Positions 1-9,007 of a stretch of DNA of 64,000 nucleotides are shown piece after piece (positions within the stretch are counted from its first letter, which is position 1; every line of letters starts with the position of its first letter). The stretch lies in the NCBI RefSeq assembly GCF_014932895.1, contig NZ_JACYOF010000002.1:1-64000 (forward strand), in the 5' to 3' direction. The notes beneath the pieces were generated by a model. The model saw only the letters and a list, made by a program, of their open reading frames with translations. It had not been told where the DNA came from and did not search any database. The DNA is from Bacillus thuringiensis. GTDB taxonomy: Bacteria > Bacillota > Bacilli > Bacillales > Bacillaceae_G. The translations under genes and the position numbers were made by a program.

Positions 1-550
1 TTCTGCTCCCAACACACCACCGGTTGATATTTTAGTAAACGGGCAAAAAGTAATTAAAAATATTTCTTTTAAGCAATTTAGCCCCTACTTATCATTAGTA
101 CAAGGTAAATATCGTATAGATATTGTCCTTGTCGGGAATGAAACGCCCATCTTTTCAGCTTTAGTACCCATAATGGGCAATCATGCCTATACTCTTGCTG
201 CAATGAATAGCGATAATCACCTGCAATTACAACCTATACTTGATAATACACATATACCATCTGGTCAAGCAAAAATCCGCTTTACACATTTTTCTCCAGA
301 TACCCCTGTTGTAAATGTAGATTTAAAGGGCGGAGATCATTTATTTGAAAATGTGCTCTTTAAACAAATTACAGATTTCATACAAGTTAGCCCTGGTACA
401 GCAGATATTGAAGTTTCACTCGCAGATAATAAAAAAGTTCTGTTAACTTTACCTAAATTCGATGTTGAACCGAATATAATTTATACCATTTCAATAGTAG
501 GTTATTCAACTAAAGATCCTAAATTAGAAGCTGTTATACTTACTAATTAA
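1..550 (+). CDS. DUF4397 domain protein, 3' part (5' end outside window)
   Basis: The reading frame is open from base 2, well before the first internal ATG at 173, so this is the C-terminal ~182 residues of a longer protein. Two tandem copies of the same pattern are visible: a partial copy at the left edge (APNTPPVDILVNGQ, then a LVQGKYRIDI strand) and a full copy (FTHFSPDTPVVNVDL, then VSPGTADIEVSL). This is the DUF4397 beta-sandwich repeat, known from secreted or surface proteins of Bacillus. Any signal peptide would lie outside the window. The biochemical role is unknown. A hairpin terminator follows directly. Confidence 0.75.
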   Translation, partial: SAPNTPPVDILVNGQKVIKNISFKQFSPYLSLVQGKYRIDIVLVGNETPIFSALVPIMGNHAYTLAAMNSDNHLQLQPILDNTHIPSGQAKIRFTHFSPDTPVVNVDLKGGDHLFENVLFKQITDFIQVSPGTADIEVSLADNKKVLLTLPKFDVEPNIIYTISIVGYSTKDPKLEAVILTN

Positions 551-589
551 AACAGTCTACACCATTCATTTGGTGTAGACTGTTTATTT
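551..589. terminator. Bidirectional terminator between the DUF4397 gene and the histidine kinase
   Basis: A perfect 14-bp stem (AACAGTCTACACCA and its complement, 551-564 and 571-584) with a 6-nt loop, followed by a T-rich run on the plus side. Its 3' arm touches the kinase stop codon at 584-586, so it can end both converging transcripts. Confidence 0.75.
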
Positions 590-1717
590 TTGAAATGCAA
601 TTTGAAATTCTGTCCAACCACTATCTGAACGACACATAATAGACCCATTATGCTTTTCTACAATTTGTTTACATACAAACAATCCGATACCAGTTCCTAA
701 CTTTTTAGTAGTTACAAATGGTTCAAAAATAGTTTCTACATTTTCTGCCGGAATCATTGGTCCATTATTTTTTATCACAATACGGATAGCTTGCTCTTCT
801 TCGAACACATCAATAATAATTTTCCGTTCTTCTTTCATAGATTCAAGAGCGTCAATGGAGTTCATTAAAATATTTAAAAATACTTGTCTCACTTCACTCC
901 GATAACCAACGAGCGGAATTGGATACGGCAAATTCTTTTCAATCGAAACATTTGCATTGACCAAACTCGGATATAAGAACTGGATAATATCTTGAAACAA
1001 ATCATTAAGCCAAAATCGTTCCGATTCATTCCACATTTCTTTTTTTGATACGAGTAAAAATTGTGAAATCCGAAAATTTAATTGATCTAATTCATGCGAA
1101 ATAATATCTAAATACGATAAACTAGGATGGTCTGTCTTTAATAACTTGACAAATCCCATGATTGAAGTAAGCGGATTACGAAACTCATGTACAAAACTAG
1201 CTGACATTTGTCCTAAAATTGTTAGCCTCTCTTTATGTGTTTCGTTAATATATTGCTGTTTTTCCTCTAAATTCCTCGTTATAATTTCCGAGTATTTTAA
1301 AACGGTATAATAAATTAATTTGTCAAAACAAGTATGTATTTTGGCCATAATTGGTTTCAATTCACGAGCACTAACATCTAGTTCACACATCGCTTCGAAA
1401 AGCTCATTTCTTCCCACATTTGCATTATAGACAAAATCCCCAATATTCGCATCTGCTCCTGCACGCTCAATAGCAATTTTTTCACATAATGGCTGAAGAT
1501 ATGTAATGTCTTTCTCTTCCAAAGTAAGTTCAATAATTAACTCTAATAAATCCTCTCCATTTTGAATTACTTCTTGTTTAAATGGATCTTTTGCGGAAAT
1601 TATCATTTTGTTTTTCCAGTTCTCTACGAATTGGTGCCTGTTGTTTTTCAAGTGCGAACAAAATACTTCTTTAATATCCTTATCGATTGGAAAAACCCCC
1701 ATTCCCTCCATTTCCAT
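584..1717 (-). CDS. Soluble sensor histidine kinase, sporulation-kinase type
   Basis: A 377-residue cytosolic kinase. Residues ~20-155 form an all-helical input domain like the RsbR N-terminal (non-haem globin) fold. A HisKA segment follows with FVHEFRNPLTS, giving phospho-acceptor His177, then a HATPase domain (~265-377) with an N-box (NILMNSIDAL) and a G-box (LGTGIGLFV). There are no membrane segments and no adjacent response regulator, so it is an orphan kinase. That architecture matches the Spo0F-feeding sporulation kinases of the B. cereus group; the globin-type sensor recalls B. anthracis BA2291, whose sensor domain is shared with pXO1-118 and pXO2-61. The partner (Spo0F) and ligand are inferred. 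The ATG at 1717 has an AAAGGG about 10 nt upstream. Confidence 0.8.
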   Translation of the reverse strand: MEMEGMGVFPIDKDIKEVFCSHLKNNRHQFVENWKNKMIISAKDPFKQEVIQNGEDLLELIIELTLEEKDITYLQPLCEKIAIERAGADANIGDFVYNANVGRNELFEAMCELDVSARELKPIMAKIHTCFDKLIYYTVLKYSEIITRNLEEKQQYINETHKERLTILGQMSASFVHEFRNPLTSIMGFVKLLKTDHPSLSYLDIISHELDQLNFRISQFLLVSKKEMWNESERFWLNDLFQDIIQFLYPSLVNANVSIEKNLPYPIPLVGYRSEVRQVFLNILMNSIDALESMKEERKIIIDVFEEEQAIRIVIKNNGPMIPAENVETIFEPFVTTKKLGTGIGLFVCKQIVEKHNGSIMCRSDSGWTEFQIAFQK

Positions 1718-1952
1718 ACGACGAATACCCTTTATATTTTGAATATTAACACAAAAAATGCGTTTCGTTAATAGATTATTGTCACATTTTGTTAATATCT
1801 GTTGATAAAATTATTTTTCTATTCCTACTTTAATAGCTTGTATTCATATACCTCTATTACGTTCTTACTTTTTATTTTTTCGTAATCAAAATGACTTTTT
1901 TTGCATCATTTTCAATTCTTGCGTACAATAAGAAATGAAAGGTGTGAAAAAT

Positions 1953-2345
1953 ATGGTAAATAAAAATGTGGAAGACTATCTCCAAGAAGGCATTTACGGC
2001 CAAAAGCAAAACAAACCAGAAGAACGTAATATGTACTTAACTACATTACGTGAACGCGTAGAAATCGCTTTGACTATCGGTCAAGTAATGCAAAGTAATG
2101 TGTATTCAGAAGTAGCAGGTGGCATGCGCCCTTCTCAATCATTACAAATATTCCTAAACGGTAGCATTGCTTACCCACATTTATCAAAATACATTAAATT
2201 GGCAAATGAAAAAAATGTTCCTTTTACGATTGTTCAAAATAAAGGAACTGAAACACCAATCGGCTTAGTACTATCTCATAGCACTGCCGTAGATAAAGAA
2301 CAAATTTATGTCGAAGATGATATTTTCAAACAAGAAATGAAGTAA
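1953..2345 (+). CDS. yueI: YueI family protein (DUF1694)
   Basis: About 130 residues starting MVNKNVEDYL. The frame is open from an ATG at 1935, but GAAAGGTG sits 8 nt before the ATG at 1953, so that start is preferred. The body (LRERVEIALTIGQVM, then a predicted Rossmann-like alpha/beta segment ending GLVLSHSTAVD) matches the Bacillus YueI/DUF1694 family. No catalytic residues are evident and the function is unknown; the family is cytosolic. It stands alone, divergent from the kinase gene and convergent with the aldehyde dehydrogenase gene. Confidence 0.8.
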   Translation: MVNKNVEDYLQEGIYGQKQNKPEERNMYLTTLRERVEIALTIGQVMQSNVYSEVAGGMRPSQSLQIFLNGSIAYPHLSKYIKLANEKNVPFTIVQNKGTETPIGLVLSHSTAVDKEQIYVEDDIFKQEMK

Positions 2346-2387
2346 ACGAAAAGGTACACTGAATTAAACAAGTGTACCTTTTCGTTT
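2344..2387. terminator. Bidirectional terminator, yueI / aldehyde dehydrogenase
   Basis: A perfect 17-bp stem (2344-2360 and 2371-2387) with a 10-nt loop. T runs on one side and A runs on the other let it serve both converging genes. Confidence 0.85.
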
Positions 2388-2390
2388 ATT

Positions 2391-3815
2391 TTATTGTTTT
2401 ATACATACTAATTTCATTTCTGTCATTTCTTCAATTGCATATTTAATGCCTTCACGCCCCGTGCCACTTTCTTTCACACCACCGTAAGGCATATGGTCTA
2501 CTCTGAAGGTTGGGATATCATTTATCATGACACCACCAACTTCTAACTCGTCAATTGCACGCATTGCTTTAAACAAATTATTTGTAAATACTCCTGCTTG
2601 TAGACCGTAACGTGAATGATTTACTCGCTCGATAGCCTCATCATATTCTTTAAATGTATTTACTGTCATTAATGGACCAAATACTTCTTGGCACTGTACA
2701 GATACATGCTCCGGAACATTTATTAATACGGTTGGTTCAAAAATCCTTTCATCACGCTTCTTACCACCATATAAAACAGTTGCTCCTTCCTTAATAGCTT
2801 CTTGCACCCACATTTCAATTCGCTCTACATCTTTTTTCGAAATTAAAGCTGATACATCCGTTTCCTCAATCATTGGATCACCAACAACAACTGTTTCCAT
2901 CGCTTTCTTTAGCTTCGAAAGAAATTCATCCATTCTCTCTTCGTGTACAAAAACACGTTGTACCGAAATACAAACTTGTCCATTATTAACAAATGCTCCC
3001 CATTTTACACGTTCAATTATCTCATCTGTTAACTCTACGTCTTCATCAATAATAACAGCAGCATTTGACCCTAATTCTAACGTAACCCGTTTTAATCCAG
3101 CCTTTTCTTTAATTCCGATTCCAACGTTCGGACTTCCAGTAAAAGTAATGGAAGCAACATCATTATTTTTAACGATTGCTTCACCAACAGTTGAACCGGG
3201 ACCAGAAATAATATTCAAAGCTCCTTTTGGCAATCCTGCCTCTTCAAATAACTCAACTAATGCATAAGACGATAATGGCGTTTGGTCAGCTGGTTTTAAC
3301 ACAACTGTATTTCCGGCAGCAATTGCAGGGCCGACTTTATGCGCTACTAAATTTAATGGAAAGTTAAATGGCGTAATAGCTCCTATAACCCCTATTGGTT
3401 TTCGGATTGTATATGCAATACGCCCATCTGCACCAGGTGCTGCGTCGAGTGGTAACGTCTCACCATATATACGTTTCGCTTCTTCAGCTGCAAATTTGTA
3501 TGTTTGAACGGTACGATCTACTTCCCCCCTTGCAGCACGTATTGGTTTTGCAGCCTCTTTTGCAATAATCTCTGCAAATTCCTCTCTTCTTTCATTCATT
3601 TTTTGCGCAACCTTCTCTAAAATAGTCGCACGGTCGTATGCAGATAATTTATTCATTTTTTTCACTGCATTTTTTGCAGAAGTAACAGCCTCTTGAACAT
3701 CTTCTTCCGTTCCTTGTGCAATTTCCGCTAACGTTTCTTCAGAATATGGTGCATATAATGGTTTATATGTGTTTACCGATTTCCAATTTCCATTTATATA
3801 TAAATGCTTTTTCAT
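2391..3815 (-). CDS. NAD(P)-dependent aldehyde dehydrogenase
   Basis: A 474-residue ALDH-superfamily enzyme that oxidises an aldehyde to the acid. The frame extends 14 codons further, but AAGGGG directly precedes the ATG at 3815, giving start MKKHLYINGNWKS. With that start, the substrate-binding Asn is N151 (PFNFPLN), the cofactor lysine K174 (LKPAD), the general base E247 (LELGSNAAV) and the nucleophile C282 (NNGQVCISVQR). The sequence lies nearest the lactaldehyde / succinate-semialdehyde / GapN-like branch. The physiological substrate cannot be read from sequence. It appears monocistronic. Confidence 0.9.
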   Translation of the reverse strand: MKKHLYINGNWKSVNTYKPLYAPYSEETLAEIAQGTEEDVQEAVTSAKNAVKKMNKLSAYDRATILEKVAQKMNERREEFAEIIAKEAAKPIRAARGEVDRTVQTYKFAAEEAKRIYGETLPLDAAPGADGRIAYTIRKPIGVIGAITPFNFPLNLVAHKVGPAIAAGNTVVLKPADQTPLSSYALVELFEEAGLPKGALNIISGPGSTVGEAIVKNNDVASITFTGSPNVGIGIKEKAGLKRVTLELGSNAAVIIDEDVELTDEIIERVKWGAFVNNGQVCISVQRVFVHEERMDEFLSKLKKAMETVVVGDPMIEETDVSALISKKDVERIEMWVQEAIKEGATVLYGGKKRDERIFEPTVLINVPEHVSVQCQEVFGPLMTVNTFKEYDEAIERVNHSRYGLQAGVFTNNLFKAMRAIDELEVGGVMINDIPTFRVDHMPYGGVKESGTGREGIKYAIEEMTEMKLVCIKQ

Positions 3816-3921
3816 ATTTCTTCCCCTTCCAAATATATGTATAGAATAATACTTCACCTAGTGAAAGGTCTGACTTATGTAATTGTATCATAGCCCTTAT
3901 TCCTCCAAAAACATTATGCTC

Positions 3922-3949
3922 AAAAAAACTCTGCCATATAGCAGAGTTT
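3922..3949 (-). terminator. Terminator of the CorC-family gene
   Basis: An 8-bp stem (AACTCTGC/GCAGAGTT) followed on the minus strand by seven U residues. It overlaps the stop codon of the CorC-family gene by two bases. Confidence 0.75.
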
Positions 3950-5303
3950 ACGAACTAATTTGCTCTTGTAACGAAAGTTGTTTTTCATCTTCTAAAATAA
4001 CAATTGTTTCTGCTGTTTTTGTAACTTCTAACCTCTTAATATAGCGTCCATCTAATTCTTTCACACAAAACTTATAATTTTCGATTTCAATGGAATCCTC
4101 TTCAGCAATCTCTATATTCTTCGTTAAAATCCAACCACCGATTGTATCAACGCCATTATCATTAATCGTTAAGCCTAATAATGTATTAACTTCACTAACA
4201 AGTACTTTTCCCTCTAGTATCGTTTTCGTTTCACTAACTTGTTGAATTTCTGGCTGTTCATCCGTATCAAACTCATCTTGAATATCCCCAACAATTTCTT
4301 CTAAAATATCTTCAACAGTAACAAGTCCAGATGTACCGCCATATTCATCTATTAATATAGCGATATGTGTTCTTTCTTTTTGCATTTTTACAAACAAATC
4401 ATGAATTGGGATAGAATCGATAACCAAAATAATTGGTCTTATATATTGCTGCACCTTATTTTTACTTACAGCTTTATGTTGCACAAAATCTGTAAAAATA
4501 TCTTTAAAATTCACAAAACCTATCACGTGGTCTTTATCACCATCGACAACCGGATATCTCGTATATTTTTCTCGAGACATTTTTTGCAAAGCTTCTTCAG
4601 CAGGCATTTCTTTACTTATAATCTGCATTTCCGTTCGAGGTACCATTATTTCTTTCGCAATCCGATCGTCAAATTCAAAGATTTTATTTACATATTTATA
4701 TTCAGACTGATTAATCTCACCATTTTTATAACTTTCTGAAACTAACAACCGTAATTCTTCTTCTGAATGAACCCCATCATGCCCTTTCGGCGGTTTCAGC
4801 CCTAGCAATTTCGTAATAATTCGAGCTGATCCATTTAGGAGCCAAATAAATGGGAATGCAAAACGATAAAAGAAAATTAACGGCTTAGCAGCAAACAAAC
4901 TCACTTGTTCAGCTTTTTGAATTGCAAATGTTTTTGGGGCTAATTCACCTACTACAACATGTAAAAAAGTAATAAACAAAAATACTAAAATTACAGCAAA
5001 AATGTCTGCTAGTTGAGTAGCAATGTTCAATTTTGCAAAAAGCATGTCAAACATATGCTTTAGCGCCGGTTTACCAAACCACCCAATTCCAAGAGCTGTG
5101 ACTGTTATTCCTAGCTGACAAGCAGATAAATATTCGTCTAAGTTTGTAATGACTGTTTTGACAGATGTTGCGCGATTATTTCCCTCTGCAATTAAATAGT
5201 CAATTCGTGAACTTCTCACTTTAACAATTGCAAATTCTGCTGCAACGAAAAATGCCGTTAAGGTAATTAAAACAATCACTATACTTATACTATATATGTC
5301 CAA
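3948..5303 (-). CDS. CNNM/CorC (TlyC) family transporter, putative divalent-cation efflux
   Basis: A 451-residue protein in the order DUF21/CNNM membrane domain (~1-190, about four hydrophobic segments), two CBS domains (~205-330) and a C-terminal CorC_HlyC domain (~350-435). This is the family of Bacillus YhdP (MpfA), linked to Mg2+ efflux; older annotations call it haemolysin. The start is a TTG at 5301-5303, with an AAGGA ribosome site about 7 nt upstream that lies inside an RNA hairpin. A much stronger site, AGGAGGTGG, is 33 nt upstream and faces only a four-codon ORF. The gene is preceded by a palindrome overlapping a possible promoter, which suggests ion-responsive control. Confidence 0.88.
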   Translation of the reverse strand: MDIYSISIVIVLITLTAFFVAAEFAIVKVRSSRIDYLIAEGNNRATSVKTVITNLDEYLSACQLGITVTALGIGWFGKPALKHMFDMLFAKLNIATQLADIFAVILVFLFITFLHVVVGELAPKTFAIQKAEQVSLFAAKPLIFFYRFAFPFIWLLNGSARIITKLLGLKPPKGHDGVHSEEELRLLVSESYKNGEINQSEYKYVNKIFEFDDRIAKEIMVPRTEMQIISKEMPAEEALQKMSREKYTRYPVVDGDKDHVIGFVNFKDIFTDFVQHKAVSKNKVQQYIRPIILVIDSIPIHDLFVKMQKERTHIAILIDEYGGTSGLVTVEDILEEIVGDIQDEFDTDEQPEIQQVSETKTILEGKVLVSEVNTLLGLTINDNGVDTIGGWILTKNIEIAEEDSIEIENYKFCVKELDGRYIKRLEVTKTAETIVILEDEKQLSLQEQISS

Positions 5304-5308
5304 ATACT

Positions 5309-5344
5309 TTTCCTTACTTACAATGTAAGCAAGGAAGCCACCTC
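5309..5344 (-). promoter_or_regulatory. Leader with strong SD, four-codon uORF and SD-masking hairpin
   Basis: On the minus strand AGGAGGTGG (5336-5344) is followed after 5 nt by TTG CTT ACA TTG TAA. That uORF sits inside a 10-bp hairpin (5312-5321 with 5325-5334, one G-U pair, 3-nt loop) whose 3' arm contains the AAGG ribosome site of the CorC-family start. A ribosome on the uORF would melt the hairpin. This is seen directly in the sequence; regulation is inferred. Confidence 0.4.
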
Positions 5345-5421
5345 CTACTTAATTTTATTCAAGTGAAGTAAGCATTCTGATACTCTAACATAACTCTACA
5401 TTAGCAACCACCTTTATATAT

Positions 5422-5463
5422 ATTATATGCATACATAAAAAAGATAATTATCATTATGATAAT
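5422..5463 (-). promoter_or_regulatory. Candidate promoter with Fur-like palindromic operator
   Basis: A perfect 8-1-8 inverted repeat, ATTATCAT-T-ATGATAAT (5447-5463), is built from the GATAAT units typical of Fur-type boxes. It overlaps the expected -35 position for a TATAAT (5422-5427 read on the minus strand) that would drive the CorC-family gene. It could equally influence racA on the other strand. Which regulator binds is unknown. Confidence 0.4.
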
Positions 5464-5662
5464 CTAATTCATTTACCCTAGTCAAATTTAATCATTCTAA
5501 ATATTAAGACGAAAACTTTTTATATAAACGATATATTCTTCATAACTAAATTTCGTGAAAAAACACTTTCTTTGCCGATTCCACACTTCTTTTGTCATAC
5601 CTGAAGGGAACTTACTTCATAGATCGAAATCATTCAACAGGATATATATAGGAGGGATTATT

Positions 5663-6205
5663 TTGGAATATAAAACACCATTTATCGCAAAAAAATTAGG
5701 TGTTAGCCCAAAGGCTGTTGTCCGGATTGCACAACAATTAAATCTTACGATAGAAAAAAATAAATATGGTCACTTTATTTTCACACAAGATGATGTAGAT
5801 CAAATGTTAGAATACCATCGTTCTCAAATGAAGCAGTCTCAAAACTATCAAGCTACGCAAAAAACATCATCAAATGATGTTGAAGAATTAAAAACTCAAG
5901 TAAATACAATTGTTCAAAACATATCATCGAATGATTTTGAGCAATTAACTGATCAATTAAACACAATTACGAGAAGACTCGATCGAATAGAAGAGCAAAT
6001 GCAAGATAAGGCAAACGATGTCGTTACGTACCAACTTTTACAACACCGCCGCGAAATGGAGGAAATGTTAGACCGAATTCAAAAGCTAGAAGCTACCCTC
6101 AAGAAAGAAGAACCAATATATATTACACCTGATTCAAAACCAACATATGAAAGAGAAAAGAAACCGAAGCGACGTAAAATGATTTTTAGTATATTTGGAT
6201 TATGA
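5663..6205 (+). CDS. racA: RacA, polar chromosome-anchoring protein
   Basis: A 180-residue protein from a TTG at 5663, chosen because GGAGGG lies just upstream; longer in-frame starts lack a ribosome site. Residues 1-60 form a MerR-like winged helix-turn-helix ([17 protein letters not shown], then [10 protein letters not shown]). A long charged coiled coil follows (~75-150, rich in E/Q/L heptads such as [12 protein letters not shown]), then a basic tail (KKPKRRK). This order is characteristic of RacA, which binds origin-proximal DNA and tethers it to the DivIVA-marked pole during axial filament formation in sporulation. It is monocistronic with its own terminator. Confidence 0.85.
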   Translation: MEYKTPFIAKKLGVSPKAVVRIAQQLNLTIEKNKYGHFIFTQDDVDQMLEYHRSQMKQSQNYQATQKTSSNDVEELKTQVNTIVQNISSNDFEQLTDQLNTITRRLDRIEEQMQDKANDVVTYQLLQHRREMEEMLDRIQKLEATLKKEEPIYITPDSKPTYEREKKPKRRKMIFSIFGL

Positions 6206-6210
6206 ATTTT

Positions 6211-6243
6211 AGCCCCTTATTAAAACAATAAGGGGCTTTTTCA
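6211..6243 (+). terminator. racA terminator
   Basis: An 11-bp stem (AGCCCCTTATT with AATAAGGGGCT) and a T-rich tail directly after the racA stop codon. Confidence 0.85.
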
Positions 6244-6293
6244 TTAAGTATAACGTTATGAAAATATCATTATTTAAACTATACATATTCATT

Positions 6294-6890
6294 TCATTTT
6301 GTTAACATAATATTTTTACTGTACTCAGCAATTAATGCCTGTGCATGAGCATTCCCTTGAATCACATCGCGAAATTCTTTTAAAGAATACAAATGCGTAA
6401 CTCCTTTTCGAGCATGAATTCGCACTGGTACACCTTGTAAATTATCATGAAAATGAAATGGATTATCTATCGGTTCAATTGGAAAACCGAGTGTTAGTAA
6501 ATACATATACATTCTTTTTGTAACTGCTGCAATATACCATTCAGCTTTCGTTTCTAAAGCATGCATAAATAAAATAGCTGTTAGCCTTTTGAAATGCCCT
6601 CTCCCACGAGACGTTTTCGCAATACTTAACTTGCCTATTTCATACACATTTTTCAAATCTTTCACTAAATCATTTTTAGAAAACGGATAGAAAAACTCAG
6701 AATTCGATTGTTCGGGTACCGTATACTTAATACATTCTACTGTACCTATATGATGCTCATCTTCTATTAATAAAAATCGTGATGGATTTAAATTACGTTC
6801 TACGAACATTAAGTTTCTTTCTTCACAAAAATCTCCCCATAGTTGCTCGAACCAAAAATGTTCTTCCTTTGTTTGAACACGCTGGAACAT
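6294..6890 (-). CDS. GNAT-like N-acetyltransferase
   Basis: 198 residues from ATG 6890, preceded by AAAGGCGG; a longer frame from a GTG at 6938 has no ribosome site. The central segment YEIGKLSIAKTSRGRGHFKRL resembles the acetyl-CoA-binding motif A of GNAT or autoinducer/N-acyl-amino-acid synthase-like folds (R-G-R-G-H), followed by TAILFMHALETKAEWYIAAV. The acceptor substrate is unknown. It is a single gene, with the McrBC-like pair upstream behind its own terminator. Confidence 0.65.
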   Translation of the reverse strand: MFQRVQTKEEHFWFEQLWGDFCEERNLMFVERNLNPSRFLLIEDEHHIGTVECIKYTVPEQSNSEFFYPFSKNDLVKDLKNVYEIGKLSIAKTSRGRGHFKRLTAILFMHALETKAEWYIAAVTKRMYMYLLTLGFPIEPIDNPFHFHDNLQGVPVRIHARKGVTHLYSLKEFRDVIQGNAHAQALIAEYSKNIMLTK

Positions 6891-7120
6891 ATTTAACCGC
6901 CTTTCCCATCGCCGCTCTGTTTTTGATAACGCTTTCACTATCTATCATATAAGAACAAATCTTCGTATGCAACTAAAAATATTTATGACTTATTATATTC
7001 TGCAAAACGAATTAAATTCCTACTTAATTGTCTTATATCTCACATGTTCAGTTCTTCTAACAACATATGTGTAAATTACTTCATGCTTCCTTCCATACAG
7101 CATATAATTCTTCTTAATCT

Positions 7121-7153
7121 AAAGAAATCCTTTATGAAAAAGGATTTCTTTTA
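7121..7153 (-). terminator. Terminator of the McrBC-like operon
   Basis: A perfect 13-bp stem (7121-7133 and 7139-7151, loop 5 nt). The DUF2357 stop codon (7151-7153) begins at its outer edge. Confidence 0.75.
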
Positions 7154-9007
7154 CCTCTTAATGCTTTTTAACCACTTCTCAAAAATTTGTACCATCCCAT
7201 GTTTTCCAGCTAATTTCTCTTCCCCTTGTTTTGTCTTATATGGGTATAATTGTAGAAAAACACCGCATCCAGACTCAATCTTTTTACTATGCATATGGCT
7301 TCCTGGATATACACAAATAACTTCATAAATTGCCCTTCGATGAAAAACTCGCTTTCCATTCTGTTCTTCTACATACTTTATAGACCAGTACTTATACATT
7401 TGTTCAGTTGCTTTCGTATTACCTACATGCTGAAAAATATTGTACATTGGACTATACTTCACTTCAATAATAATAGAAGATTTATAAGTGTATATCCCAT
7501 CTTCCTTTACAAAACAGTCTAAACGAATATCTGGCTTCTTCGTATCCTCTCCATTATAAAAGTTACTCCCTTTACTTAATGCAATAAGGGGATGTGTTTC
7601 AATTAAGTCGTTAAACGCGACATGTACCTTTATATCATCTCGATGTAAAACTACTGTCGTCCCGTCTTGTAACCCATCTACATAAAAATGTTCTTGTATT
7701 TGTTCACGAATGGAATTTCTAACTTCAAAACCAATTTGCTCTAAAATTGAAATAACAATAAAAAAAGCGTAATATTCATACACTAAAAACGTTGGTTTAT
7801 AAACAAATAATAAAGATGGAGATTGATCCTTATATTGTGGAAGTAATTCTAAATGATGTAGTAATTGTTGATGTGGTATCGGTAAATCGTGTGAGTTCAT
7901 GTTACCTGTTTCAGAAACTTCACTCCAAAATGGAGAATACATTAAAGTTTGAAAGTATTGTACACTTTCTTGTACAATATGCGCTAGTATTTTATATTCT
8001 TGTATTTTTACAGAACTTTTCCGTAAATCTGCTTCTTTTAGTAAATGTATATTTTTATATTTTTGCTTCTCTCTATCAGTCACTGATCCGTTTCGTTCAA
8101 TTGTTTGCATAATTGTTTTTACAGCTTGAAATTCTTCCGATTTTTTCTTTTTTGCTCTTTCTAATATTTCAATTGTTTGACGCAAAAAACTTTCGGCTTC
8201 CAGTAAATAATGATAAAATTGCATCGTTTTAAATTTAAGAAATGCGTTTTCCTTACTATTTTTTTGTTCTATAACCTTACGATTATAATATTTTGTATAA
8301 GGTTTTCTTTCTGCCATTATGGCCCCTTTTCTCGTTGTCTTCCGCTCCTTCGCTTCCCATTTATATACATGTATAAATTTTGAACTTGATTCTATTTTTT
8401 TAAAAATTTGCTTTATATTTTTCATTTTTTGCGGCAACTTTCTAAGTAACACTAGATAAGAAGAATCCTCAATATCACTAAGTGCAGAGAAAGTCTTTTT
8501 ATAATACCCCCTATCTAAAATCAACTCATTTAAAATTGACTTTACATAGTTTTGAATCATTTCAAATTGGTCATCAAAAAAATTTTTTGGAACAATTTGA
8601 AATGCACCATAATACGTTTTCTCTTCTATACGTACTTCAAAATGATATAAACCACAGCGCCATGGATAAAAGAATTCCGTTTTTCCATGTTCATATATTA
8701 ATACCTTTTGTTTTTTTTCATTAATTTCATATTGTGACTCTTTTATATTTTTCTGCCCCTCATACACTTTATTCCATATAAAAGTAATATTCATTGGAAT
8801 TTCATAGTAGTAGTGCAATCTTATCGGTTTTAATTCTTGTACTTTATAAATACATTGAACTAATGCTGTAGTAGATGTGCAAAGACGATTTAAAAAAATA
8901 TAATCCCCTTTTCCCTCTGTACCAATGATTACCTTTAAAACAAAAGGGAGTGTTTCTTTCGTATCAACAATTTCCGTTTCGTAACGCTCTTCATTTTGCA
9001 TATCCAT
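7151..9007 (-). CDS. DUF2357 / McrC-like PD-(D/E)XK nuclease subunit
   Basis: A 618-residue protein. The N-terminal ~240 residues form a beta-rich DUF2357-like region; ~250-350 is helical and lysine-rich; the C-terminal ~200 residues carry a PD-(D/E)XK nuclease core. Visible active-site candidates are E411 (VYEYYAFF), P492-D493 (KKPDIRLD), E515-V-K517 (IIIEVKYSP) and Q536 (EQMYKYW). These are spaced as in McrC-family restriction nucleases, so the catalytic set looks intact. The start codon overlaps the end of the upstream AAA+ gene by 17 nt and its ribosome site (GGAG) lies in that gene, which implies translational coupling and a complex. The likely role is modification-dependent (type IV-like) restriction; this is inferred. 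Confidence 0.75.
   Translation of the reverse strand: MDMQNEERYETEIVDTKETLPFVLKVIIGTEGKGDYIFLNRLCTSTTALVQCIYKVQELKPIRLHYYYEIPMNITFIWNKVYEGQKNIKESQYEINEKKQKVLIYEHGKTEFFYPWRCGLYHFEVRIEEKTYYGAFQIVPKNFFDDQFEMIQNYVKSILNELILDRGYYKKTFSALSDIEDSSYLVLLRKLPQKMKNIKQIFKKIESSSKFIHVYKWEAKERKTTRKGAIMAERKPYTKYYNRKVIEQKNSKENAFLKFKTMQFYHYLLEAESFLRQTIEILERAKKKKSEEFQAVKTIMQTIERNGSVTDREKQKYKNIHLLKEADLRKSSVKIQEYKILAHIVQESVQYFQTLMYSPFWSEVSETGNMNSHDLPIPHQQLLHHLELLPQYKDQSPSLLFVYKPTFLVYEYYAFFIVISILEQIGFEVRNSIREQIQEHFYVDGLQDGTTVVLHRDDIKVHVAFNDLIETHPLIALSKGSNFYNGEDTKKPDIRLDCFVKEDGIYTYKSSIIIEVKYSPMYNIFQHVGNTKATEQMYKYWSIKYVEEQNGKRVFHRRAIYEVICVYPGSHMHSKKIESGCGVFLQLYPYKTKQGEEKLAGKHGMVQIFEKWLKSIKR

Noticed and set aside
3948-5303. 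Haemolysin function for the CorC-family gene
   Set aside because: TlyC-type haemolysin naming is historical; the DUF21-CBS-CorC_HlyC layout fits divalent-cation transport better.
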